Assembly (NCBI GenBank): GCA_019321725.1
Contig: CM033116.1
Location: forward strand, 9,876,841 to 9,940,840
Reading direction: 5' to 3'
DNA length: 64,000 nucleotides
Source of the DNA: Paulownia fortunei
Taxonomy: Eukaryota > Streptophyta > Magnoliopsida > Lamiales > Paulowniaceae
Position 1 is the stretch's first letter. Every line of letters starts with the position of its first letter. The notes under the pieces are model-generated. The model was not told the origin of the DNA. It did no database searches and saw only the letters and a program-made list of their open reading frames with translations. This document shows positions 33,806 to 46,424 of this stretch, piece after piece. The position numbers and the translations under genes are program-made.

Positions 33806-34773
33806 CGTTAAGTCCATGACTTATTTTGTTGGCATTGTTTGTGCAAAATAGAATAAAACACATTGTACTTACCATAATGGATAGGATTATTAAATCTAAG
33901 CTTGTAGCATTTATGGAAATGAATCTACAAGATATCTTCTAATAAATTTATGTCCAATTGAACGAAAGAAGAGTATTTATGGATTTACCTTATCAAAGAA
34001 GAAGCTGGCAGATTTCTTGCCATATTTAAAGAGTCGTGTTTTATTATTTAGAGTAGAAAATTTATTTGTACTTGGATTCTAAGATTCAAGATGATGCATA
34101 GAAGAGTTATGATAGGAAAGTTTTTGTAATAGACTAGGAATCTTTCTATGTAATAGTTTACGAATCAACTAATATAATTTGTATATTTAAACATAAATTT
34201 ACATTAGTTCTTGTTGTTGAATTTAACAAGAACATTCAGAGAATAAGGGTAGCAGATTCCATCTCCAGTGTTCAATCGATCTGTGATCAAAGGTTCGAGC
34301 TTCACGTTAACATAGAGATTTAAAGTCTATTTCAGTCTATAGTGGAACATTGCATTGAACATCCTTCAGGAGAAAGAGGTGAGTTCTCGGAGAGAATGCT
34401 CTGTTGTTTAACAGTGTTCAACGTTGAAGAGAGTTCAACAAGGAATATTTAAGTCGAGGGGATCTTGAAAACAAGCTATCAGTGGAGCAATACAAGAACG
34501 ACATCAAAACAAAAAGGAAGTCTTTGCTTTTTCTATAAATCCAGTTATTGTATTGTGTTAAACCTTTACTGATAGTGGATTATTTTCTCTCTAAACATGC
34601 CTCGAGGAGTATGATATTTTATATTCGAATCTCGTTAAAATTGTTGGTGTCAATTTTAATTTTTTGTGTGCATTTCATTTCTTGTTTTAACTTGCGTTAT
34701 AACATTCATTGGAACATAACAAATATAGTAAACCAGTTAACTAAGTTAATTAAAATGGCAACATATTCTAACA
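33806..34773 (+). repeat. Copia 3' LTR (about 968 bp)
   Basis: It begins after the polypurine tract and ends at ATTCTAACA (34773), the usual type of SIRE LTR end. The element's 5' LTR is missing, so the right boundary rests on the terminal motif alone. The open frame at 34548-34784 lies in it and is not a gene. Confidence 0.65.
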
Positions 34774-35481
34774 GTTTCAAATAATTATGTATTCCAAATG
34801 GAAAAGCTTTTCTTTCAAAACTATCGGATCACTTCATGTAATGATACGACACTACTAATTATTAATTACTATTTTTAAAAATAACAATAAAAATCATAAT
34901 TTCCACTTTTGCAACTATCGACTATACTCCACGCGAGTTAAAAGAGAACATGGGGCTGACCATGAATTTGATGTTGGAGAGGGATGATGATACTAATAAC
35001 CCTACTCAGATAGTGCAAATCAAAGACTGCCATGGTGGCGCCCCAAAGAATCCCCCACAAACATTAGACTTTCCTCTGAGTTCCATTAAAAAAATCAACC
35101 CCATTAAACCTACAGTAACAATATTTAACCAGTTAATACGAAATTATATCTCATCACCCTTAAGAAGTTTAAGGTACACTTTAAGAATTTAAATTGTTAA
35201 GAAATACCGAGATATTTCAATACTTTGTCTTTAACGAAGAGTAAAGTATTGTCTGGGGGGTTGGTAATTGGTCGGTTGCCAGGATATTGGGTCTGCCATA
35301 CAGATGACAGTTAAATCATTGTATATGATTGGATAAGATGACTGGTACATGGATAGGTCTAATTTATAAGCTTGGTGACCATGAATAAAGCACAAGAAGT
35401 CTGATTGGCTTATAGTATTGGCCTTCCCTAGGGCAGTGTTATTATGGCTTTAGTGATTTCTCAAACCATCTAGCAACACTA
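34774..35481. other. Unassigned sequence between copia LTR and MITE
   Basis: It contains an open frame of 80 codons (34950-35192) starting MGLTMNLMLERDDDTNNP with no recognisable domain. The rest is of mixed composition without repeats that I can relate to other parts of the window. Confidence 0.4.
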
Positions 35482-35489
35482 ATAAAACT

Positions 35490-35883
35490 AGGGATGGCAA
35501 CGGGAGTGCATTTCCCAAAACCCAAGACCTATCCCGCAAAAAACTTTAAGGACCAAGCTTAGACCCCCATTGGATCCGCCGGGTTTAGGTTAGACTCGTT
35601 AGATCCATTAGACACATTTTAAAATTTTAAAAATATTAATAAAATATATTTTTTAAAAATAACAATACTAATATTTTCTAAAATATATATTTTTTAAAAA
35701 TAATGTCACACAAATATATATAAAGTAAAATACAAATAAATAACAAAAATTAAACAAGGTGGGTTCTAGGCAACGCAAGTTTGAAAACAAAACCAAGACC
35801 CGCTCTAAGCTCATTTACAACTTTAAAAATCCGCCCCATGTGGGGACGGGTTCGGGTTTGGGGCACCCCATTGTCATTCCTAG
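35490..35883 (+). mobile_element. hAT-like MITE with 8-bp target duplication
   Basis: The left end AGGGATGGCAACGGGAGTGC and the inverted right end (CTAGGAATGACAATGGGGTGC when reversed) match at most positions, so terminal inverted repeats of about 20 bases frame an AT-rich core. Exact 8-bp copies of ATAAAACT flank it (35482-35489 and 35884-35891), as expected for hAT-type insertions. No transposase is encoded in the 394 bp. A truncated relative is at 11523-11780. Confidence 0.85.
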
Positions 35884-35891
35884 ATAAAACT

Positions 35892-36947
35892 ATAATACTA
35901 CTTGATTCTAGCAAAAAAAGACATAATAAAGCAATAAAGTGACATGAAGATGGAGAACTAGGATGAGCTATGGAGGAAGACTAGTTAACTTGTGGTAAAG
36001 TAATTGGGGGCGGGAGGGGAGGGGGAACGAGTATCTTATGTACTATATGGTGGCATACAATGTAAAGGCAAGGATTCTTTTATTTTCATCAGCTTTTGTT
36101 CTACTAAGTGCATATGAAGGTAGCTGAGATTGTTCACTTGTTTGTCAACCTATTCAAATAATTAATCTTTTTACAATAGTTGATAGCTCTTGATTTAGAA
36201 TATATAAAAAGCCTTTTTACTCACTGATGTAGAACAACTATGTTAAAATAAACTAAATTAAGAGTGACCTAAATTAAAGTATGAACTTTAGAGAAATTTT
36301 AATAATACTCAATTCAATTCATCAAAGGTGTTTGAATAACATTAAGTCGTTTGGATCGCACATCCCAGAAAATATAACATAGCGAAATTAAAAAATTTCA
36401 ATAATTGAATGAAACATATTATACGTGAGTGAATAGGTTGTGCCTATTAATACCTATTGTAGGAGAAGGTTTTAGAAACTTTTACTTGATTCGCTTATAG
36501 TTAATAGAGATGCATGAAACGACTCAAGTCGTTATTTCACTATGATCGTATCGTTGAATATATCGTCTAAAATCTTTTGTACGGTCTTAGAGTCCCAAAT
36601 ATTATCATTCTAAATTTATCCACATCTTAAAAGTTCATGCACGATCAAACCTATGCTAGTAGGAATTGATGAGTCAATTTGATTCTAGAACTAATATGTA
36701 TGGAACTTAAAAATACAACATTTGTGTTAAATTTGGTGCTTGATTTGATTCTTAATTCAATTGATGAAATAAGAATCAAATCCACAATAAAAATGCTGGG
36801 TTTGCAAAATCACGAGACCACGAACACAGCGAAAATTAATTTTTTACAAATACTCATCAAATACATAATTTAGGTGTCAGTGGTTCGATGCAATTTGATT
36901 AGTTGTGTGTATAAAATAATTGATACCCATAAATTAGTTTCAACCTT
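35892..36947. other. AT-rich region with a degenerate copy of the downstream 1-kb repeat
   Basis: No gene is seen. From about 36470, short matches (ACGACTCAAGTCGTTATTTC, CAAACCTATGCTAGTAG) follow the same order as in the repeat copies at 36948 and 37948, so an older, shorter copy probably ends here. Open frames at 36679-36873 have no domain. Confidence 0.45.
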
Positions 36948-37947
36948 TAATCAGATAATACCTAAAGCTTTCGTTTGATAAATAGAACATTGAAACGACT
37001 CAACTTTGTGGCTCTCATGAACTCTTTGATTCCAAAACCCTGTGCAAAGGATGGATTCGCCAAGACCCCCAAGTGCTCATCCTCTAGGCGCGTATCCACG
37101 CATTGGATGTTCACTCACAATAAAGCCTATGCTAGTAAGCTTGTATTCGATAATTCCTAATTAAAATTTGTATGGGTTTATGGAACAAAGTAAATCTCTA
37201 TTTACTTGGGTGTTTGATCAACTCTTAATTCAACTAGGGTGAAAGAAGAATTGATCAAAAGAATAGGAATAAAACAATAAAGTAATTTTCTAGTTATGGG
37301 AAAGAGAAAGGGGATAAAATTTACTAGATTAGTATGGTAAGTCTTTAATTCCAAATTAAAAACATATGATAAGTCTTTGATTCCAAGTCTTAAACTTATG
37401 GTAAGTCAATAATTAAAATCCAAGACATAATTTCCTAGTCATTCTTGGAATTTAATTCTTAATTACTCATGGGCTTCCTACAAGTCCACACCCAATGGGC
37501 TTTGGTTCAAAAAAATTAGACCCAATTTAATTGTTCCAATCAATTAAATTAATTCATCCAATGAATTATAAAGATCTTTATATTAATTATTCCAAATAAT
37601 TAATTACTTGTTCCATGATGGGCCACCTAATCTAATTAAGTCAATTAATTAATCAAATTAATAAAATAAATTAATTCAACACATGAATTTTTTAAATCTT
37701 ATTTAATTAATTATATTAATTAAATATAATCCAACTCTTGGATTAATTACTTAGGTAAGAAATAAGCTTCTCTGAGTTAGTGTGTGACCTCTTACGTTCA
37801 CCAATATGCTAGTAATGGGCTCACAACTCTTGTGACTTAGTCGAATAATTAATATTTTAATTATTCTTGATTAATTAATCGAATTAATTAATTTCAAGAA
37901 CCTCACCAATCATGATTAGCATCTAATAACACACCATGTGATCATAT
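36948..37947 (+). repeat. 1-kb AT-rich repeat, copy A
   Basis: It starts TAATCAGATAATACC and contains AAAGCCTATGCTAGTAAGCT, AGTAAATCTCTATTTACTTG, TGGGCCACCTAATC and CTCACAACTCTTGTGACTTA. Copy B begins directly after it with TAATCAGGTTATACC. It is dominated by TTAATTAA words. It has no coding capacity that I can see and its origin is unknown; part of a large non-autonomous retroelement is possible. Confidence 0.8.
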
Positions 37948-39205
37948 TAATCAGGTTATACCCGAAGCTTCCATTTGATAAAGAGGACATTGAAATGTCT
38001 CACGTCATTGGCTCTTATAAACTCCTCATTTCCAAAATCCTGTGTAAAGAATGGACTCACTATGACGACTAAGTGTTGAACCTCTAAGCGTGTATACAAA
38101 CATCAGATGCACACTAGCAGTAAAGCCTATGCTAGTAAGCTTGTATTCGATAATTCCTATCTAAATGTCTATATGGGACCATGGAATAAAGTAAATCTCT
38201 ATTTACTATAGTGTTTGATCAACACTTAATTCAATTATAGTGAAAGAAGAATTGATCAAAAGACTAGGAATAAAATAAGAAAATAATTTTCTGGTTATGG
38301 AAGAGAGGGTTGAAAATTATGTAAGCATTAGCTTGTATTTTTCATTCCCTATGGGGTATTTATATCCCTATAATTTCTTTCACAAGATACCACTTTCCAA
38401 ATCCATATTGGATATCAATAGGTAAGTCTTTGATCCCTTTTCAAGTCCAACTTGGATAGGTATGGTAAGTTTTGAATTCAAAATTAAAGATATATGGTAA
38501 GTTTTTGATTTCTTATTAAAGACTTATGGTAAGTCTTTGACTTCACGTCTAAGACTTATGGTAAGTCTTTAATTAAAATCCAAGACTTATTTCGTAGTTA
38601 TTCTTAGAATTTAATTCTTAATTAAATTCCTCACTAATTTTCTATAAGCGCACACCCAATGGGTCTAAGTCTAAATTAATTGGACATAATTTAATTAATT
38701 TAATCAATTGGAATTAATTCATCCAATGAATTATAAAGACCCATAATAATTAATTATTCTAAACAGTTAATTATGTGTTCCATTATGGGCCACCTAATTC
38801 AACTAGGTTAATTAATTAATCTAATTAACTAATTAAATAAATTTAATACTTGAATTAATTAAACTCAATTTAATTAATTATATTAATTAAATATAATCCA
38901 ACCCTTGGATTAATTACTTAGGTAAGAAATGAGCATCTCTAAGTTAGTATGTGATCCCTTAGGTTCACTCATATGTTAGTAGTGGGCTCACAATTCTTAT
39001 GATTTAGTTGAATAATTAATATTTTAATTATTCTTTGTTAATTAATCTATTTAACTAATCATCTTGGAATTAACCCATTAATTCCAAGAACCTCACCAAT
39101 CATAGTTAGCGTCTAGCAACATGCCATGAGAACTTAGATATAGGTAAAGGTGGCGAACCCACCTTCCACTTACAAATACCATACAAGTTCGATCACTTTG
39201 TTAAC
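37948..39205 (+). repeat. 1-kb AT-rich repeat, copy B
   Basis: It follows copy A in direct orientation with the same order of blocks. It has about 120 extra bases near 38320-38430 (TATGGGGTATTTATATCCC). Its last 100 bases (ACTTAGATATAGGTAAAGGT onward) are absent from copy A but present in the third partial copy. Confidence 0.8.
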
Positions 39206-40110
39206 TAATCTACCAATTGAGCCTAAGGCGTAGATTATTAGTCGAAACCCTAATAGCTAAATTTTATGAAATCATTCCTAGTATCTTAATTCATTTAAGC
39301 TAATTAGGAAACCCATTTCCTAATTACACATCTCAGTCGTGGCCATGGATTTTAGAATCAAGTATAGTGGAATTCATAAAATTTCACTTATTTTTCTAGA
39401 CAGGTGACGGATCCTTTGTTGGCCACTCATTGACCTCTATAGATGAGGATGATGCACCCAGAATACCCCTTTGATTGACCTGTAATTAGAGGGTCGAGTA
39501 TGAGATTACTATAGTTACTATAGTGTCTAAAGTCAAAAGACTATATCATGCACTATCGTAATAATGGAAACTTTCCCTTCGACAATCATATTTCCTTGGA
39601 AATTTTCAGTGGAGCTATTCAGTGTACTTGTTTTTCAACAAGTACCCACATACATACACTAGTGTCACAATATCAGAATTTATGGAATGAGACACCTTCC
39701 TTGTGAGCTTGCATGTATGCGCAAGTCTTGATAGGCTAGTCGATGTCCCATGTTAAGAAGCCCCTGACTTGGAATATCTTTAGGATCACTGTTATAGAGA
39801 CATATTCCATGATAGCTATTTTATGCGCAATCATGCCCCATAGCCATATGTGATCTAGGGACTTTATCTAATTCTAAGAAATTTTAAAAAGATTGCCATT
39901 AATCGATATTAATATGAAAAATATTATTTTTACAAGAGTATAAACACAGTCAATCTAATTGGCTCGCTTGGCACTACTCTAATAAGAAAGAGGCGGACTA
40001 GTTGGACAATTGAAGGACCTTCAAGAAATGATTTCTTAAAGCTTTTTAAAGGCTGATTACATGTGTTTTGAAGCTATAAATCAGCTATAAAACTTTCCCT
40101 TGAGGGGCTT
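39206..40110. other. Non-coding sequence between repeat copies, retroelement-like
   Basis: It is of less AT-biased composition than the flanking repeats (AGGTGACGGATCCTTTGTTG, CACCTTCCTTGTGAGCTTGC). It has no long open frame and no recognisable protein. It may be the unique part of a large non-autonomous element to which the flanking repeats belong. Confidence 0.35.
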
Positions 40111-40379
40111 ATATAGCCACTTCAATTCCATTCAATTTGGGATTCCAATCTCCTTCTTTATTTTCAACTCTTTGGATAATGTTCACACCGTAGATTCATC
40201 TATGTGTCCACACTATTATCGCAGCATCATTGGGAGTTTGGGTTCCCAGTTCAATTTTCTAATAAGCTTCCTACCAACCCACGCCTAATGACTTAATTAA
40301 TTAATTTTAATTAGGTTTCTTAATCCAATTAGGTCTAATTAATTAATTTTATTAATTAATTAAATTAATTTAAGTCTCA

Positions 40380-40710
40380 TTAATTCAAAATAATCAATTT
40401 AAATAATTTAGATTAATACTTGAATTAATTTCTAGGAAATAAATGGATCTTGTCTAAGTTAGTGTGTGACCTCTTAGATTCATCAATAAGGTAGTAGTGA
40501 TATCACTACTCTTGTGACTTAATTAAACAACTAATTGTTCTGAGTTAATTAATCCTTTTAGAATTAATACATTAATTCCAATAACCCACAAATCATGGGT
40601 AGTGTCTAGTAATAAATCATGAAGACCTAGATATAAGCAAAGTAGCGAGTTTTTCTAATTACGAATACCATGTAAGAACCTAAAAGCTCAATAACTTTGT
40701 TAAAGAAACA
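40380..40710 (+). repeat. 1-kb AT-rich repeat, partial copy C
   Basis: It matches the end of copy B: GTTAGTGTGTGACCTCTTAG, TCACTACTCTTGTGACTTA, GACCTAGATATAAGC and ACGAATACCATGTAAG. The LINE 5' end starts directly afterwards. Confidence 0.7.
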
Positions 40711-40951
40711 AAAAAAATTCTAAAAAAAATTTATGTCCATACTCTAACCCTAATCCACCACCTTCACTGAAACCACTAGACATTCTGGCCACTCAACGTT
40801 TGCAGCAATGTTCTTCAACGGGGGCTGAACACCTTTCTCAACAATTTTACCGGACCTCTAAAATTTTTTTTGAATTGATGGATCATTTAGACAGGCTTCT
40901 GCTTACCAAGGAAAAGAGTTCACATAATTTAGTAAAGAAGAAAGAGCCAAG

Positions 40952-41087
40952 ATGGCTGCCTCTTTCAAGTATACCTTGATTGGCAAATTTTCTCATTGTA
41001 GTCCACTTATTCGCAATATTCAGATAAAGTTTTCCGCCATGGGATTAACAGAAGACAGGTTGGCGTGAGTAACATAAAGCACATATT
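40952..41087 (+). pseudogene. LINE ORF1, N-terminal part
   Basis: The frame reads AASFKYTLIGKFSHCSPLIR and FSAMGL, matching the start of plant LINE ORF1 proteins (DUF4283-type). It shifts frame near 41067, continues NIKHILI and is interrupted at 41093 by a copia LTR. The matching continuation (NEDDFMSIWMHQLIWYLDG) appears at 47425 on the other side of that element. Confidence 0.78.
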
Positions 41088-41092
41088 GATAT

Positions 41093-41544
41093 TGTAAGAA
41101 AATTAATCAATAATATAATATGAATCAAATATTCATAAAATTCATGTGGATCGCGTATACCTATACACAGCGGATTGTCGATTTACGTATCCCGAATCAA
41201 GCTCATCTACCAGCCTCCTTTTGATCAAACTACGAATATATCTTTCTCGTTGGTGGTGAATAACTATATTTATTCACTCAATTACACACCTCAAATCCTT
41301 GGAGTCTACGGTGATGCTCCAAGGAAGACTGAGAGAGAAAAAGATTTGAGAGAATATGGAGAGAGTTTATGGGAGAATTATGTTCATTCACACATTCTGT
41401 TGGATGGAGATTAGAGATATTTATTCCTACTTAAGGTAGAATCCTAGTCCAACTAGGAAACTCAATCCTACTCAAATTGTGGAGACATCCAACTAAATAT
41501 GGATGTCAATTGGGTAAAGGGTCCTATTCAGTCGTTTTTCCATA
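41093..41544 (-). repeat. Copia 3' LTR (left copy)
   Basis: Plus strand begins TGTAAGAAAATTAATC and shares long blocks with 46956-47410 (CTTGGAGTCTACGGTGATGC and others), with about 90 percent identity by eye. The inner end near 41544 (TATGGAAAA on the minus strand) is inferred from the right copy. An alternative is 41591, directly after a GAGTGGGAGC polypurine-like stretch. The open frame at 41175-41414 lies in it. Confidence 0.85.
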
Positions 41545-42089
41545 AGAGGTCGTCTCAAAGCACATGTAGTATGAGTATATGCTATGATGGAGCTCCCACT
41601 CAATTTAGGCATGTCACGCTCATAACATCATATGAACCTAAGTCTAGTTGCTCTCAAAGCACCTGACCTGCATACCACCAGAAGTCACTCTCCAAAATGT
41701 CTTATTGCCGTTTGCACGTTCAGCTGAGAACAAGCTTATTATGAAGTTTGGACATACTTCTTCATAATCGATCAACTCTAATCTTATCTTAGCCTCTAAG
41801 TTAAGGTGACTCTTAGTTATACATATTAATCTTCCTCACTGCTCCAAGCGTAAAGACGATCATTCGCAAACCTTAATTATACGACACAATCTTTAAGTCT
41901 CATCCTGCTCGCTATCATAGCACCAAGGCGATTACCTATGTGAGAGGGTCAACCAAAGCCTGGTGATAACTCACAAATCCAGTACCAAACTCATAATGAG
42001 AATACAAATATAACTCATTAATTACAATATGTTCTCATTGGCCACAAAAATCAAATTCTACGTAATCTTATACTACTCACATGCCTTAG

Positions 42090-42290
42090 GAGCATATCTC
42101 CATACAGAGGCAAGGGATAAGCGATCAAACCACTCGTAGAAACATGATTGAGAATAATTTAATTTTGCGTAATACTCCCTTAAATGAAGGGGTGACTGGT
42201 ATTAGTATGTTTAGTTCTCCTACAATACTTGGTGCCCAAAGCATACATCAAAGTGGCTTTATTATCACAAACACAACAAAAGCCTCATAA
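42090..42290 (-). pseudogene. Copia RNase H remnant
   Basis: The minus strand reads VCDNKATLMYALGTKYCRRT and KHTN at 42285-42199, then in the same frame a run like HVSTSGLIAYPL. This is the end of copia RNase H (usual wording CDN.A...RTKH.. and ..ST..MIADPL). Stops occur on both sides. It shows that the interior is a decayed copia pol rather than unrelated DNA. Confidence 0.65.
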
Positions 42291-42299
42291 ATGTGCGCA

Positions 42300-45200
42300 C
42301 AATGCGCATCCTTTCAAAATACCAAATTGCCTCTAATAAATCTCAGACCACTCTACTAAGATATCTAAGTATCAACTTGACAGCATCACATTATTGTGTC
42401 AATGATCACTTTGATATCCACTCACCAATAATCTAATTATCAAGCACAGTACTAGTCGAGTACATACCAATGCACATCAAACCTTCTACAATGCTTGCAT
42501 AATACTAGCTAGCATTTCTTTTCTTCTTCCATCTCAAGGCATTTCAATCTAATTAAGAACATAATCTTTGACCATGAAGTGTCAATAGGATTGGTGAGAT
42601 GAATATAAAAATTCGGTATCACAATGCCAAGTATACATCTACTTTTCCTATGTCCATTCAAATATAAATGACAACCACTACTAAGCGTAGACACCTTCAT
42701 GTCCCTTCTGGCCATCATATTATTGCCCAAATACAGTGAGAATTAAATTCTCTTAATTATGTTGACATATATTCAGTGATCTTATTCAACCATCGTAAGC
42801 CTACCAGAGTGATAGCTCGATGAAATCGATAACACCACTTTTTGGACGATAATTCAAGTTACAAATGGAGCTTCTCGATCAGCAATCTTTGCGCTTTTGC
42901 CCCACTTCTTGAATTCATTAGGCGATCTACATAGATCTCATCATCCACTTCTCATTTATATATGTCAACCTCAATCGTCCAGGACAAACCTAGATAAAAG
43001 TGGCAATAACTAATAACATCTTGGCGTATTGAGGCGATCTCACCACTTAGGGAGAACATCTCAAAAAATTATGCTCCACAATTAGGCGTAAACATTTTGC
43101 TCTTGATTGAGCTATACAAATGTTAATCAACCCATCTACTTTGCACTTGACCTCTAGAAACCACATGTTTCTAATGGCCTTGCACTTAAACATAAGATCA
43201 ACCAGCTCTAGACTTTGTTCTTAGTCATTAGGGTCATCTTTTCCTTCATAGCAGCTATTCCCTTAAAGCATCAAGTGAAGTCAAAAGTCTAAGTTGACTC
43301 ATCAACATCCTCAAAAGTAGTCATGAAGGATACCAACTTAATCTCATATAGACGATAGGGAACAACTCATGTGCACTCCTTCTTACTTGTGGAATATGAG
43401 ACTCATTTTTAAGTGAGACACTCCCACTGACTTAGGGTCGCTCCCACTATCCCAGTGATTGCTAAATGAGTTTTAAAAAAATATATCCTCACTAGAAAAT
43501 TGAGCGCCACTTCAAGAATCTTACAACTCGTATAGCGCAAGATTTCATTTGACTTCTTATATGCTCGTAATTCCTCCATTAGAAAATCTATATGTGCAAC
43601 TTAATTTTTATAATTTCTCCATCAAGGTGTTCATCACTTTTGAGAACATAGCTTCCTGAATTTAAATAGGCATAAACCCACTAATTTGGGCTTGCTGCCA
43701 CATCACAACACATTGAAGGTTGGAGAATTCACTTGGAGGCACAATTTTTATTATGTAGGTCGTAATCAAAGTTGCATCTTTCTAATTGAGATACAAATCA
43801 ATTTGCGTCATCATATCAATTGAGTTATTTTGAAGTGTTTGATTCATAACTCTTCGCAAACTCCTTTAGTTGCGAAATGTTTAGAATCATCCTTCAAATT
43901 GTAATTCCATTTTCCCCACATGTGTCCAAACTATTTAGACATGTTATTCTCGCTTCATATTAGTATATTGAACCTTAATGTTCATACTCCCTCTGGTTCT
44001 CTACCTCTATCAAGAATCGCTCTAAACAATTTGGCGCTTCTGACTAGTGAGAGTTGGAGTGTACTATCTTATAGCGCGAATTGCAAAGAAAGAAAAATAG
44101 AATGCACTATTTAGTGCCTCATACTCGTAAGTCTGCACTCGTTTTAGGAAACTAGCTTTAGAGGATAAATAACCCTCTTTCTTTCTTCTAGCGAGCTTTT
44201 TTCCACTAGAAAATTTTGTGCAGAGGGAGGTTATCTTAGCGAGTTAGCCAATAAAGCCTCCTCCAGCTAATACAGTCATCCTCCTAACCTCGCATGTCAC
44301 GTTATAATAAAAAATAATGGAAGAAGTACAAGAAATACTACCTTAAGCCAATCGCAACACAAATATGACTTATACCTAAAAGGTTTCTTACATGAAAGAT
44401 GGACAAATCTACTCGTTCAACCAATGTCTTATAAGTGCATCAATTCAATAGACTATTTCGAATCTAGTGCCTTTTGCACATCTCTAAGAAGTAGCTCACA
44501 CCAATTATTGAGCTTGAAAAAATAGCTCATGCCTTTTGCTGAGCTTGAGATGGCATTGCGAACTCATAATGCCTCCTCTTGTGCGTCATTTAAACAAACA
44601 TGGCTGCACAACACTCGACAATAGTATGCTCAATCTCGAATTTCATGCTATGTTTCATCAACTTCTACTATTCATTGAATGAGAGAATTGAGAATATCAG
44701 CAAATGAGAGAGCTTTAAGTAGTCAAACTTTATCTCAGTATAATTACGAGCAAAGTGACTAGTCTCATCTTTGCACTTGACATTTGTTGGCGGTTAGTTG
44801 CCTTTATCACGGAGGTGACACGCCTTGTCACTTCATTGGATCAAATTTATGGTTCTAGTTTTAACTTTTGCTCTTGCAAGCTATTTTTATCTTTTTCAAT
44901 ACTAACCCAAGTTGGTTTATATTCGTCAATATGAGCGATAAGAATAATTACTTGTACATTTTTCGACTCTCAATAATCAGCCTCAAGTTAGGCAATTATT
45001 ATCAAAAATATGTTACTAATATTTATAAGTCAGCTGAAAAAAGTAACTTTAGGACAACTAGAACTTTTTAATTATGAGCAAGTTCATATGACAAAATAGA
45101 GCTCAAACTCCTTTATTAATTCCTCGTATTTGCAGCTTGCACAAATTAAAGCGCAAACATGATTCTTGATCTATTAGTATATTGGCAGCGCCTAAGTCGC

Positions 45201-46300
45201 GATAATATTTGGCATTTTAAAATCTTGTATTTGCGGCTTAAATAAATTAAAGCGCAAATATTAATCTTAGTCCACTACCATATTGTCAACATCTAAGTCG
45301 CGATAATATTGGATAACTTGTCCATTTTCATGCTTAATTGGCTTAAACGTAAAATTGGTGACTTGATCTAAGACATCTAAATTAATTGCGCAAAAAAAAC
45401 ATAGGTACTGGTCTAATATTTTATTCTAGATCCAAGTAAATTATTTATTATTCCTTTATACTCAGCGAAATCAAAAATTTCGCAACTCAGGCTAGTAATC
45501 ATCTCCGACTGAATAAAAGACATAATAAAAATTTATGATCATGAATAAAATATAAATTTATCCACATATATATTATTAATGCAAATATGCAATATGAACA
45601 ATAAAATATTAGCCCCATATGAGCGACATTGACATTTGGTGCATCATGTTTGAGATAATTTTGGCTCATGCTGGTAAAACAAAAAATATCCCCTTAAAAT
45701 TGATATACATGGCCTCCTAAAAATGGCCTACTAAATACATGCCTTGAAAATAATAAAAAATTACATTGGTTCAAAGCCTACTACATCAATGTAGACAAAA
45801 TAAAAAAATAGGAATATTGAATTACCACCACGGCCACAAATTATCTCCCATAAAAATATGAGATAATATAAAACAATAAACATTCAATTTACATGAGCAC
45901 CCAAATGTCAGTGTCTATTCATTCACAATATATAATAATTTATATCGCATCAAATAAATTTAAATTGCATCATAATTAAATAAAAAATAATAATTAATAA
46001 AGTACGTAACTCATAATAGACATATTAATCATATAAAAATAATCTTGCATGCATCCTAATGTGCAAAAAAAATATTTTTACATGCATCTTAATGCGCAAA
46101 AAGTATTTTGATATTAAAAACTTTGACCCACAAAAAATATATTTGCATGCATCGTAATGCGCAAAAATATTTTAATCACTTTCTATTGGAATTAATCTAA
46201 TATTTTTTTTAAAGGGTCAAAAATTATATCTATTCACAACAAAAAATTTTAGAAAAATAGCACAAAAAACTATTATATAGATTTCGCAGCCAATTATATT
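42300..46300 (-). other. Decayed interior of the copia element
   Basis: No open frame of more than about 73 codons and no convincing domain beyond the RNase H remnant. The sequence has scattered CTCCCACT words and a tandem pair of about 95 bases (45127-45212 and 45222-45308) sharing AAATTAAAGCGCAAA and CTAAGTCGCGATAATATT. Near 46045-46170, CATGCATC.TAATG.GCAAAA is repeated three times. Confidence 0.6.
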
Positions 46301-46306
46301 ACAAAA

Positions 46307-46380
46307 GAGTACAGTGGTCTAGTGGTAGTTCTCTATTTTGATAACAATCAGCAACCTAGGTTCAAATCCATGTTTGGTGC
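46307..46380 (+). ncRNA. tRNA-like sequence (tRNA-Gly-derived pseudogene or SINE head)
   Basis: CAGTGGTCTAGTGGTAG at 46312-46328 matches the A-box half of plant tRNA-Gly. GGTTCAAATCC at 46359-46369 fits a B box, and the sequence ends TTTGGTGC where tRNA-Gly ends CTGGTGC. The spacing gives 74 bases. Acceptor and anticodon stems are poorly paired and I cannot assign a sensible anticodon, so it is not a working tRNA. It lies 560 bases inside the copia primer site, antisense to that element. Confidence 0.55.
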
Positions 46381-46424
46381 AAACTCTCAAATTTTATTTT
46401 CGACAACACATGGCAGCCACAGAC

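Larger units (their letters stand above)
25019..34773 (+). mobile_element. SIRE-like Ty1/copia element, 5'-truncated
   Basis: The order on the plus strand is gag (without its N-terminus), protease, integrase, RT, RNase H, an additional downstream env-like ORF region, a polypurine tract and a 3' LTR. Integrase before RT defines Ty1/copia. An extra ORF after pol is characteristic of the SIRE/Maximus branch. The 5' LTR, primer site and gag start are missing; the element joins Gy2 at 25019. A solo LTR of the Gy3 family splits the RT (28559-30213). All frames are broken. Confidence 0.9.

Noticed and set aside
34548..34784. Hydrophobic 78-codon frame
   Set aside because: Falls in the copia 3' LTR and runs over its end; no conserved domain.
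37100..37180. Idea that the 1-kb repeats encode a protein
   Set aside because: Open frames there are under 65 codons, differ between copies and have no shared protein wording.
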